Shown here: positions 33,389 through 43,656 of the stretch, piece after piece
How positions within the stretch are numbered: position 1 is the first letter of the stretch
Layout of the letters: each line of letters opens with the position of its first letter
Source: Nereocystis luetkeana
Taxonomy: Eukaryota; Sar; Phaeophyceae; Laminariales; Laminariaceae
Length of the DNA: 64,000 bases
Assembly (NCBI GenBank): GCA_031213475.1
Contig: JARUPZ010000019.1
Coordinates: 4,629,896 to 4,693,895, forward strand
Direction: 5' to 3'
Translations under genes and position numbers: made by a program
The notes under the pieces: generated by a model
The model's database searches: none
The model's input: the letters and a program-made list of their open reading frames with translations, nothing else
What the model was told of the DNA's origin: nothing

Positions 33389-33655
33389 ATCACACGTGTG
33401 ATAAGGGTGTGTCGTCTTATCACCCGTGTGATAAGGGTGTGATATCTTAATCACACTTGCGATAAGGGTGTATTATCTTATCGACCTGTTAATAGTGTGA
33501 TACGGGTGTGTTATCTTATCACACGTGTGATAAGGGTGTGTTATCTTGTAACACGTGTGATAAGGGTGTGTTATCTTAAATCACCCTAGTGTGATACGGG
33601 TGTGTTTTATCTTATCACACGTGTGATGAGCTAGATGTGCTATCTCATCACACAC

Positions 33656-34199
33656 GTGTAGAAGCCCTTCGCGGAGGGTCGAAGCCTGAGGATCGACATC
33701 AGAATCAAGAGTGCCTGCCGTCGCCATCAGGAGAGCAGGGCTTCATCGGGCCGTGCCGAACCCGGAGTACTTGAAGGAATCCTTCGCAGGCCCGTAAGCG
33801 CGGCGAGTACATCCATCTATCTGCGAGGCGAAGGCGCTGACCACAACGCATCTACGATCAGTTGCCTCTTAGCTCCGCGGCGCGTAAGCAACCCAACGCT
33901 AAGCTCATTATTCCGCGAAGAGGGGTCCTTCGACGAGCGGAGCCACAAAAAACTTGCCAGTTTTGCCGTGGAAAAAAAATGGGCGTCTGGGAAGAGAAGG
34001 CACGCAGGTCGATAGTACCTTCATCGATGAGCTGGCGACAAGTATAGCGGGGATAAAGGGTGGATGGTTTCTTGCCAGGTAGGGGATTCGCAAGGAGCGC
34101 CTCTTGTAGATAGTACCGATTATCACAAAGGTAGCCATCTTGAGGAGGGTCTGGGTTCAAACTCCATTTGCAGGGTCGCCTGAAGGCTAGGACGAGCAT
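33656..34199. other. GC-richer stretch, no gene assigned
   Basis: A plus-strand frame of about 115 codons without a start (about 33662-34014) is open but matches no family. Distinct composition from neighbours; could be decayed mobile-element coding sequence. Confidence 0.4.
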
Positions 34200-34378
34200 G
34201 GGCGGCGCGGGGGGGGGTGTACTCGATAGGAGAGATGTACTCGATCTCATGCACGGTCGTAGTCGTATGACCATAGACCCTCGCATCTCTACAATGCCGG
34301 GACGGAGCATGTCGGGTTTTCACCGACCAGGCAGACATTGCTTGCACCAAGCGCGAAGCGCCGTGAGGCAGGGGGGGT
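34200..34378 (-). mobile_element. SINE-3 copy
   Basis: From a G tract (C tail) at 34208-34218, through GTACTCGATAGGAGAGATG, CATAGACCCTCGCATC and CAATGCCGGGACGGAGC to GCTTGCACCAAGCGCGAAGC. 5' head missing. Confidence 0.8.
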
Positions 34379-34449
34379 GGCATATTTATGTCGTACGTGG
34401 CCATGCATGATAATGAGTAACCCCCCCCATGCCCCCCCCCCCACCCCTC

Positions 34450-34606
34450 CTCGTAGGATGCAGCGACTCGCCGGACATCTCACGACGCTTCACGCTTGGT
34501 GCAAGCAATGTCTGCCTGGTCGGTGAAAACCCGATGTGCTCCGTCCCGGTATTGTAGGGATGCGAGGGTTCATAGCCATACGACTACGGCCGTACGTATG
34601 ACCAAG
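34450..34606 (+). mobile_element. SINE-3 copy
   Basis: GTAGGATGCAGCGACTCG to CGACTACGGCCGTACGTATG. It meets the LINE-2 relic tail-to-tail. Confidence 0.75.
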
Positions 34607-36000
34607 GAGGGGGGGGGGGGGGGGGGGGCGTACTCATTTGTTGCTTGCCTTAAGTCATTTGACCATTGACCACGCATCCCTTTCGAGACGGAGCACCGTT
34701 TCTACTCCACCTCCAACATTTGAGCGATCACTGTTTTTTTTCCATGTATTTCATAGAAAAAAAGTGCTAACCTCATCTCCTTCTTGTTCTGCCGCCTGTG
34801 GCCGCCATCTGGCTTCTCGGAGAGCGATCATTTTTCTCGCTACTATCTAGTGTACCAAACTCCTCCAGATCACATTAGTCTATTTTTCTCATCTTCTCGC
34901 CTAGCACAACCCGTTCCTCTTTGTACATTTCACGTTCTCCCACTCTGTGAGTTCTACTCTCGATTGCTACGGCACAAGGGCATATATGTGCATCTACTTC
35001 CTCCTCCTCCCGGCTACTGGCATACCTTTTTCTTCTTTTTGGCGGATCGAGGTCCCCTACACAGAATCGCAGTTTCAGCGTTTTCGCGTAGTCCATTGGG
35101 CCGTTAAAATAGGTTTTTATTCCTACATCTTCCCTTTACCTGCCCTGAGGTGTTTCTCCAATTTCGACTTTTTTCTTAGCGCTAGCTCTTCCCTTCTTTC
35201 TACATTTTCTTCTACTTCTGTCGTGTGCCTCCCAAACTTCTGTGCGGACATAATGTCTTCTTGGTTTCCCCTATAGCCTGTTTTTTCGACTACGCTATCC
35301 CACCCTATTCCAGCTCGCCCTTTTGTTACTTTCTCCAAGACAGCCCTGTAAGCTACGGCTGACAACTGGCACGTTCCTTACTTTCGATATCGCCATTTCA
35401 ACTTTCTAACGTCCCTTTGTTTGTCTAAAGTGGGTACATTCCCGAGCGTCCTAGTACTTTTCTAGCTGCTGCCATCTGTTACCGTTTCCAGCTGGTTTAC
35501 GAACTTCGCGTTCCCCTCCCACAGGTTTCTTGCATATTATAGGTACAGTCACACTCATCATAGTACATATCTTAATCCTAGTGTCAAGGTGCGAGTCCCT
35601 GTCAGGATCGAATCCATCTTGCCTATGATACGCGTGTTTTACCCGTTTGTATTACTTTTTGTATGGGTGCACCCCCAACAGCAGAATTTTTACATTCTAC
35701 GCCAAGGGTAGGTATACTGGTCTGCGATCGGCAATTCATCCTCTCCCCACTTCCATTCGAAAGTTACCGGGTTCGCCTTACCTTAGCTACGCAAACCTAT
35801 AGCGCACTTTTCTTACGTTTGCCATCGCTCTCCGCTTCCTACAGTGTACTCTACTACGGGGGACCATAGTTAATAGGACCAAATATTGTTAGTAAAAATG
35901 GTTAAATGTATAGGTTGTTATGTGTACCATAGGTCTTATTAACTATGGTCCGCCGTAAGAGTGCCTTCCCTACTTGTTTCTGCAGGCCTCCAGGCGTTTC
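34607..36000 (-). pseudogene. LINE-2 relic, C-terminal half
   Basis: Minus-strand translation, reading through stops and frameshifts, gives the region downstream of a non-LTR reverse transcriptase catalytic site: ETPGGLQKQVGKAL, then (after a MITE) FEWKWGEDELPIADQYTY, NLWEGNAKFVNQLE, KQRDVRKLKWRYRK, EKVTKGRAGIGWDSVVEK, EEVDAHICPCAVAIESR and RNGAPSRKGC. The last ends at ATGAGTACGCC plus a C tract (34611-34630). It differs from the intact LINE at 60254. 5' truncated near 36000. Confidence 0.75.
35851..35961. mobile_element. MITE-A copy 16, inside LINE-2 relic
   Basis: TACGGGGGACCATAGTTAAT to TTAACTATGGTCCGCCGTAA. Cutting it out together with one TA rejoins the LINE frame. Confidence 0.9.
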
Positions 36001-36213
36001 TGATATTCCCACGTAATGGGGGTGGGGGGGGGGTAACAGAATCACACTCTGGCTTCGGGATGGAGCCTGGGTGCGGCGTAGGGGGTAAAGCCACGGGATA
36101 GATGAATGTGACAAAAAAGGACACAGAAAGGGCAACAGGAACCAAGCGTAAAAACGTTTTCCAGGGGGGAGGCGGGCGAAAAAACGTCCACACAAAAATT
36201 ATGTAAATTTACT
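36001..36213. other. Spacer, G-rich
   Basis: G tract at about 36018-36032; no gene. Confidence 0.4.
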
Positions 36214-36315
36214 CTTCTATGGCAAAACTGCAGTCCCGTTTTGGGGACAAACCACTCAACTTTTGAAGTGGTTTGACCCGAAAGCGGGACTGCAGTTTTG
36301 CCATAAAAGGGTTAA
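36214..36315. mobile_element. MITE-B copy 19 (GGCAAAACTGCAG subtype)
   Basis: ATGGCAAAACTGCAGTCCCG and AGCGGGACTGCAGTTTTGCC are inverted arms; right terminus ATAAAAGGGTTAA. Confidence 0.82.
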
Positions 36316-38674
36316 GCCAACATAAAACATACGGCAAAATATATATATATTTTTTAATCACCAGGTTCCAGGTGCCCCTCTTGTCCAGAAACATAGTCCC
36401 CGTTTGCACTCAAAAATCAAGATCAAACGGAGATCGTTATATACTGGCGGCCAAAAAAGGAGATTCTTGGTTCGTTTTTTTCTCCCTTTGGGGTCTTGTT
36501 CTGATTGGCTACGAGTGTTCGAGTTTTTTTTTACAGCCGAATACCTGTCAGAAGGCAGACGAAACAACAAAAATAAAAATGTGCATATTATCGCACAGCT
36601 ACCAGCACAACAAAAGTACACCTCGTTCTGGCCGGGGATGGGATACAGTGCCTGTTGGGACTCTGACAATATTATCAGAAGCACACAAATACGCGAAAAC
36701 CAGGCAAAATTGCGCCGACAGAAGAAGAAAGACAGAACAGACGTGCAGACGACAGGGCAGAACTAAATAATAACGTTGCCAGATGCCAGGGTACAATGTA
36801 TCAAATACCAGGTACAGTACCGGGTATATAATTACCGGTAGACTTCAAGTATTTACAGTCGCGGCGGGTGGAAGCAGACGCCCTACAAGAAATGGAAGGT
36901 GTTTTTTTTTCTGTGTGTCCGGCCGACTCCAACAATATACCTTTGAATTCCGAGAGTAGCTCATGTCTGCGGTCAGAGTATTATGTGCAATGTTTGTAGA
37001 GGTCTATAAATTTATACCTGGGACCTGGTAAATTGTAACTTTATAAAAATGATCTAAACCGAACTCTAGGCTACTTTCCATAGTTGAGGTAGGAAACCGA
37101 ATACTTTCCAGGCGAGCGCCTTGTTTGCGTACTGTAGTCTCCTTGATTTTTTAGTGTACGTATATTATACCCGTGTAGTGTTCATATCATAGGTACCTGT
37201 TATGTGCTAGTGTTCTGGAATTGCCCTGAAAGGCTTGCAAAGGCCCGGCATCTACCAAAAAGCAACACGCCGGACGGTGGCGTGTTGCTTTGCATGCCTA
37301 GACCGTAAGAACAGCGGACAGGGGTTACTGGCGAGGCAAGAGCCGAGTTCCTCGTTAGACCTTCCATGCGCCCGATTTGGATAATACAACCAAGCTCTTC
37401 TGGCCAAGCACTAGGACACAGGACGCGCACATGACCGACAACGCGGGACCTGCTTGATCGGCAAGCCTGCAAGGGGGGTACGAGTGTCCGCCGGGAAAAT
37501 CACAGAACACTTGGCGTCGACGTCAGGTCCTTAGCTCCTCTATTTCGCTCTCTGCCCTCGAACCATGCCCGGCGAGGATACACCCCGCCGATTCAACGTA
37601 CGAGCTGATTACGAGTGATCGACGTGTATTTATTGCGATGAGTGCTATTGTTGGAGGCAAGCAAACCACGGCACTGTTCGATAAGAAATGACAATGATTT
37701 CCAGACATTCTTCTCTCTTCGGTCACCAACTTTCGGCCTGGTGGCGACCCCGACCCTGCGGCGGGTGCACAGAATACAAAAGCTTGCCCTCAGAGACGAC
37801 TAGGCCGCCGAGGGGAGGAAACAAGGAAGAAGAGAACAAACCAAGACAGAGGAAGGAGGACGATCTATGTATCACCTGTCTTATGTCGGAAGAAGAGAAG
37901 AAAGGAGAGAAGAATCCAGAAGGAGAGATGAGGACTATCGCCTGTCTATGGCGTGGGGACGGCATATGGACGCGGAGTGTACAATATAGGACAAACGGGG
38001 CAATATATCGGAACAGCCCAAGCAGCATAATCGGCCAATCCCGCTAGATTCGTCTCGAAGCTTTGGCCAATAGAATACTGACGGAGTAGATTTTTTTTTG
38101 TCCCCCCCCCGGAGAAAACGTCTGTGAAGATGTTGAAACCCCTCTGTTTAATTTTCGCCTCCCATCGGAATTAGCCTTTTTGCACTCCTTGCTTGAGTGA
38201 GGCAGTATTTTCTTGTTAGTGTGAAAGAATGCATGCTGCATCTTTTGCGCCAGGTACACTGCGGTATTGTTCTAGTTTCCCACTCGATACGGGGACGGCG
38301 GTACATACCAGTTTCTGCTAGTGCGGTACGTGTTATATACACAAGGTAATATTTCGTGATCTGTGTTTTTTTTGCTGGTGAGGGAGCTCTTAATCTGATT
38401 TGCGACCACGGGCTAACAACTTGAGAACCTAAATTCCACCATCATCTTTATCATCATCATCACGCATACCATGGTACACAGCAAGCAGGAGTACTATTAA
38501 TACTACAGTAGCAATAATAGCATTATACCAGCTCATTACAACATTTCTTGGGAACTTTTCCTCTGGGCACTATTGAACAACTAGAAAACAACAGTTCGGC
38601 GGTCGTCGACGACGCAAAATAAGTGCCGACTTCGGGCCATAAAACTCCGGGGGTTGTAGCGCACCGGCCGCGGC

Positions 38675-38705
<31 letters not shown>

Positions 38706-38987
38706 GCGGCGGCGGCGGCGAGGTGGTCCTGCTTTGAGACCCGAACGCGAGTCGCGACGAAACAAGGACAAGGAAAAGAAAAGCGAGTATCAGGTGAGGG
38801 TCACCAGGTACCAGGCATATTTCAAGGGACGGGGACAACATTCGAGACTTGCGCTTCAAACAAGTTGGCGCGCACGTTCGACTAGGCACGCCGTTTTTGT
38901 GCATTCTTCTGACCTGACTTTCACATTTCATTCGTGGAATCTCGAATTTTCGGATATTAACATCGCGTCCGATGGAGACTGGTGGTC
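36316..38987. other. Intergenic stretch, few repeats
   Basis: No conserved gene. It holds a 13-bp perfect-stem hairpin at 37258-37290, a CGACAG-type and GGC microsatellite at about 38677-38722, and TACCAGGTA-type motifs at about 36809 and 38810. The longest frames overlap one another on both strands and have no family signature. Confidence 0.5.
37258..37290. repeat. Perfect 13-bp inverted repeat (hairpin)
   Basis: AAAGCAACACGCC, a 7-base loop (GGACGGT), then GGCGTGTTGCTTT. Nothing nearby explains it. Confidence 0.8.
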
Positions 38988-39113
38988 TATTACGGGGGAC
39001 CATAGCAAATACCAGGGTACCAGGTAGGACCTACGGTATACACAAAAACCTATATATATTTACCTATTTTTACGAACAATATTTGGTCCTCTTTACTATG
39101 CCCCCCCGTAAAA
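38988..39113. mobile_element. MITE-A copy 17
   Basis: TATTACGGGGGACCATAGCA to TTACTATGCCCCCCCGTAA. The left arm contains an inserted ACCAGGGTACCAGGT block between AAAT and AGGACC. Confidence 0.88.
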
Positions 39114-39339
39114 TAACTCGAGGTCTCGGAAGAAGCTGCGATCTGCGAGACTGACATCGTCGTCACCGGCACTATGCATGGGCATTATCTTGCGGACTTT
39201 CTGAGAGTCCTCGATTGAAAGCTCCTCGTACCTACATCCAAAACCTGACCCCACCGGGAAAAAATCAGAAAAGTGCAACCCGATGAGCAGCGCCGTGGGT
39301 TACATATTCGCCGAACACTACATGTAGGGTTCCCTCCAC

Positions 39340-39500
39340 AATGCCGGTTTAATATTGCCGGTGCTCGATATAGTGCCGGTGAAGTCGCCGCTCGGCACAG
39401 AAGGGATTGCAGCAACCAGTGTGGCAGCGTCCGGAAAATTGCCGGTGTGTTGCCCTCTGGCACACACCGGCAATATAGAGGGACCGGCACTACTGCTACA
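39340..39500 (+). repeat. Dispersed repeat H, copy 3 (loose)
   Basis: Multiple TGCCGGT blocks in the order seen in copies 1 and 2 and the closing AATATAGAGGGACCGGCAC. Confidence 0.5.
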
Positions 39501-39624
39501 GTGATCACGGCAGATGCGTATTCCACCGGTGCTATTTTTGGGTATTCCGTCGGCCGAGGAGCATCGTCAGTCCGAAACATTTCAACCAGAAAAAAAAGGC
39601 TGTCCTTGTCGGAGCACGCGTCCC

Positions 39625-39790
39625 CGGTCGTCGTCGGCTTACATGCGTCCTTCACGTCCGTTGTCGTCGGTTTACGTACGTCCTTCACGCCCGTTATCGC
39701 CGGCTTACATACGTCCTTCATGTCCGCGCTCGTCGGCTTTCATGCGTCCTTCACTTCCGTTTTCGTCGGCTTAAATACGTCCTTGCAATG
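39625..39790 (+). repeat. 33-bp minisatellite
   Basis: About five units of GTCGTCGGCTTACATGCGTC plus CTTCACGTCCGTT. The 33-bp length keeps a frame open and gives an 11-residue repeat on each strand; I do not call a gene. Confidence 0.85.
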
Positions 39791-39959
39791 TCTTGTGCGG
39801 GTTATGTGCCGTTTTGTACGGCAGCGAAGGGGGGGCGACAGGTCTGTCGCGGAATTACGCCAAAACGCTGTTAGAGCGCAGCCAATTCCTTCAGCGAATA
39901 AAAGGAAATCCAGGCAGCTACGGTTCTCGAGGCGTGGAAGAGGTGGCCAGCATAGCTCG

Positions 39960-40145
39960 GGGGGGGGGGGGGGGGGGGGTACTCGATATCATGCATGGCC
40001 GTAGTCGTATGACCATACACCCTCGCATCCCTACAATGCAGGGACGGAGCACGTCTTGTTTTCACCGACCAGGCAGACATCGCTTGCACCGAGCGCGAAG
40101 CGCCATGAGGTGTTCGGCGAGTCGCGTGCAGGGTGAGCTGCATCC
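39960..40145 (-). mobile_element. SINE-3 copy
   Basis: G tract of about 20 (C tail, 39960-39979), GTACTCGATATCATGCATGG, then the body to GGTGAGCTGCATCCTA. Head missing. Confidence 0.8.
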
Positions 40146-40164
40146 TACTAAGAACCGCCCGTGA

Positions 40165-40668
40165 GGCGCACCTTTTTTTGTTTTTTTTTGCTCATCCCAT
40201 TTATTATCTTCGCACATCTTCTTCTCTCTCTCCTTCCAACTCGTAACTCAGATCCGGGGTCACATAGCAGGCTCTTCTACCCCCTTTCCGCTACGGTACG
40301 TGCCTTCATTTTTATCGCGAGAAGATTTCAGCTTTTTCTTCCCTCGTCGACTCGCATCGAATTGTGCCTGCATATGGATGACAGCTTCAATAAGTTAATA
40401 TATATTCCGGTGTGGCCACTTCCAGAGACAATAATGGGGGTACTATGCGACTGCTTCTTCGATGCCTTACGATAAGCACTGCTTGATGCAATCCTTCTCC
40501 TTGTGCGGAGGAAAGGTTCTTCACTCCGCACGAATGATCTAACTCGATCGCCAGCTGTGACCGACCGCCACAGAAACAATCAAACAAACGGTACCTTGGT
40601 TGTCTAGCTCAAGCAGTGAGCGGCATGTTTTACAGTGTCGTTACCAACCGACGCCAACCCAACCTAAA
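40165..40668 (-). mobile_element. SINE-1 body fused to repeat E
   Basis: T-rich tail complement (40170-40188) and SINE-1 body to about 40368, then continuous with repeat E (40372-40668) in place of the tRNA head. The junction GCATATGCAGGCACAATTC parallels GCGTGGGTAGGCACAATTC of normal SINE-1, so the two parts look fused at a homologous site. Confidence 0.75.
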
Positions 40669-41459
40669 AAATACATAGGGGGGGAGGGGGGGGGGGGGAG
40701 GGAGTCGGTTGAGCCGTAGATTTTCTAGTATGTTACATGCGGCGCGAGAACCCCGACGGTTCAAGCTCGAGGGCGGCGACAGCGCCGCAGGTTGCCACAG
40801 GAAAGCAGTGTCGGTTGTGGCCACAGCGTTGGCGGAACGTTCGTGACGACGGTCGTCGCGACAGTGGCGGTGGCGGCGGTGGCGGCGGTGGTGGTGGTAG
40901 CGGCGGCGCCGGGGCATCGGTAGTGAAAGTGGAAAGGGTGGCGGCTCTGCCGAAGCCAGAACTACTGCTCGTACGAATCCTGGTCGAGCTACTGTAGCAA
41001 AGCCTGTTGTTCTACGATGGAAGCTGATATGAGGGGCAAGTTGCGCGCGGTGATTTACCAACGGAGCTCTGGGCGGCGGGCGTAGTGGAGGGCGTAATAT
41101 ACGGGGAGGTGTGAAAATGCTTGACGGAGACGTGACAATAATTATGTGGCCGAAGTTTAGCAGCCATCCCGCCGTTATCAAAACACTCTCCCCCTCTTGC
41201 ATGATAGCGGCGGTAAAAATAATTGCAAGCGTGGGGACTCTCTACCGATCTCAGGGTGCATGAGAAACACGCATAGAATCATCCGAAAAATCAATGGGAG
41301 CGCCTGGCCGGGGAAAGCAGCGCTTCTCGCGCTTTCGAGAAAAGCGCAGACCATGGAGTCCTAGTCCTGCCAACGACGACAAATGCAAGGGGTCTCCCCG
41401 ACACGTAAGAGCGCATACCCATGCCATGCGCTATGGATGGTTGTTATTGCCTCTTTCGG
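40669..41459. other. GC-rich stretch, no gene assigned
   Basis: G tract at about 40679-40700 and GGC/GGT trinucleotides at 40865-40912. A frame from 40737 has a basic N-terminus but degenerates into poly-Gly. Not called. Confidence 0.4.
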
Positions 41460-41665
41460 CCCTTGTAGCAGTACAGCAGTGGCCCCTCTATAGTGCCGCT
41501 TGCTCGCTAGCCTGTGGAATCGATTGGCACAAATGGAATCCACCCGTGTGGTACGTAGTGTGCGGAGTATATAGTGCCGGTTGGCGCTTACAGTTCCGGT
41601 ATTGTTGGCTGACGTATACCCGCACTATAGATGGACCACTGCTGTACTATGTCAGCTCGGTGTTA
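41460..41665 (+). repeat. Dispersed repeat H, copy 4
   Basis: CCTGTGGAATCGATTGGCAC, TAGTGTGCGGAGTATATAG and ATAGATGGACCACTGCTGTA, parallel to 14345-14490. Confidence 0.65.
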
Positions 41666-43161
41666 GCTTCGGGGTCTGTTGATTTGGGGGTACATACGCA
41701 AACCACCTGTGTCAATTGGAGGTTTTTGCTTTCCCTAATATTGATACCTGGTATGACTAGTACAAGGACGCGACCATTGGTCGTCCACTCCACAAAGCAA
41801 TCCAAATAAAACATCAGCACTGCTTCGGGGACTGACAGTGTTGTGGTGTCCCCTCCCCCCTGTTGCGGCGTTATGGTTTGTAGCAATCGTCTCCTCATCA
41901 TACCTGGCAGACGTTATGGCCTGCTTTTCTGATGAGCGCCTCGCCCCTTCGTTCAGAAGTCATCTGGCGAGGCAAACAGCAACCAATACAAGAGTTTATA
42001 ACGCCGTCAAGCACCTCGTGTGAGCGACCAGAACAGAGCCAAAGGCACCAACCTGCTGGCAGTAGTCGGTCCCTAGGTCCATACTGCCTTACACTCAACA
42101 ACAGCACTTGAATGCATAGTTACGTACTCGTATCTATATGTAGCAGTATCAGAGTTTATCTGCGACGCACACTCGTAGTGCTGCAGTATTGCAGCACGAA
42201 CCTGTTTGGTCGTTTTTGGGTCACACGTTTCAGTCTCAGGAGATGTTGAAAGTGCCCCCGGGGGCAATCTAGTTAATGACGCCCCCGGGGGCACCTTGGC
42301 TTATCGTGCCCCCGGAATTGCGAACACATTGAGCTACAGTGTCCCCGGGAAAAAAAAACTGATATCGCGCGCGATGACAGCGACCGCAGGATACTAGACC
42401 TCTCTGGGAGTTGTCTACGGCATCTGTTGCTCTGCTGCCGTGGTCTGTGCAGTAGTTCCGCCGGCCATATCGATCCTCGCCCAAAAAACAGGCGGGCTCG
42501 TGGTCTCGAAACTTACGACGATCTCTCCAAAAATATGTTAGGGGCACACCTTAAGCTAAAGGTGTCTCCGGAAATAGACAACATGAAGCACGCCACCACG
42601 AGCGCTCACGACGACCGGCCTGGGGGTTGTCTACGCGGCATGAATTTCGCGCAAACCAGGCCTATTGCTGTAGAACTTGGCGTCCCGGTAACTTTCATCT
42701 GCATCCAGGATCTCTTCATGCATATATACGTGGAGTATGCTCGCAAATCTACATGTTGTTCAGCAGATATCATGACTGTTGAGAACACGATAACGTATTC
42801 ATATCGGGAGAGAAGAGATGACCGCCGGAGCTGCTGCACCCCCCGCGGCAGTAGACACCATTGACAACCCCCGGACGGCTCTGGAATACTGCGGCCATCG
42901 TGATCGCGCGTGGTGCCGTGCTTCATGCCGTCTGTTTTCGGAGGCACTTTCTGCTTAATGCGCCCCCAAAAGATGCCTGGAGAGGCGTTGAGTATTGAGA
43001 ACACGGACTCGTCTGTATATCGGGCGAGGAGCGACGACAGGCGGAACCACCACACAGACCGCGGCAGTAGATGCCGTTTACAACCCCCAGAGAGGTTTAG
43101 TGTCTTCTGATAGCTCGTGGGGGTATGCGTCATATTGTCTACTTTCGGGGGCACGTTTAGC

Positions 43162-43257
43162 TTAACCCTTTTAGAATTGCAGTCCCGTTTTGGGGACAAA
43201 CTCCTCTAATTCTAAGTACTTCGTCCCCAAACGGGGCTGCGGTGCTAAAAGGGTTAA
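43162..43257. mobile_element. MITE-B copy 20, inside repeat G
   Basis: TTAA at 43162-43165 and 43254-43257 with arms CCCTTTTAGAATTGCAGTCC and GGCTGCGGTGCTAAAAGGG. Confidence 0.92.
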
Positions 43258-43559
43258 TGTGCCCCCAAAATATGACTGGAGAGAGAATTACAGTAGATGA
43301 TATCGAAAACACGAACCCGTCTGTATATCGGGCGAAGAGCGATGACCGGCGACTACTGCACATACCACAGCAACAGTAGATGCCGTAGACAACCCCCAGA
43401 CAGGTCTCTTACCCTACGGTCGTCGTGGTCGCTCGTGGTGGCGTGCTTCACGTTGTCCATTTTGATGGACAACGGGTTTTCGGCAGATGTTTCTTTGGGA
43501 GCGCTTTGGGGGGAGGACTGGGCCCTTGCGGTTGGAGATGGCAGGGTCAGGGGTACGGG

Positions 43560-43607
43560 AAGTAATAGTAGTAGTAGTAGTAGTAGTAGTAGTAGCAGTA
43601 GTAGTAA

Positions 43608-43655
<48 letters not shown>

Positions 43656-43656
43656 C
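43560..43656. repeat. (AGT)n microsatellite
   Basis: About 32 units with a few AGC and AAT interruptions; gives poly-Ser, poly-Val or poly-Leu in translation. Confidence 0.92.

Larger units (their letters stand above)
32893..33655. repeat. Satellite of ~30-bp units (CACACGTGTGATAAGGGTGT)
   Basis: About twenty imperfect copies of a 30-bp unit made of CACACGTGTGATAAGGG and TGTGTTATCTTAT. The unit contains the self-complementary CACACGTGTG and a second palindrome, GATAAG...TTATC. Two MITE-B copies lie inside the array. Confidence 0.9.

Noticed and set aside
32893..33655. CRISPR array
   Set aside because: Units of about 30 bp are directly contiguous with no unique spacers, and the context is eukaryotic; it is a satellite.
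37258..37290. Bacterial rho-independent terminator
   Set aside because: The hairpin lies in eukaryotic DNA with no gene in front of it.
39273..40004. 243-codon plus-strand frame and the 178-codon minus-strand frame
   Set aside because: Both rest on the 33-bp minisatellite, which keeps all frames without stops; the plus frame runs into SINE-3.
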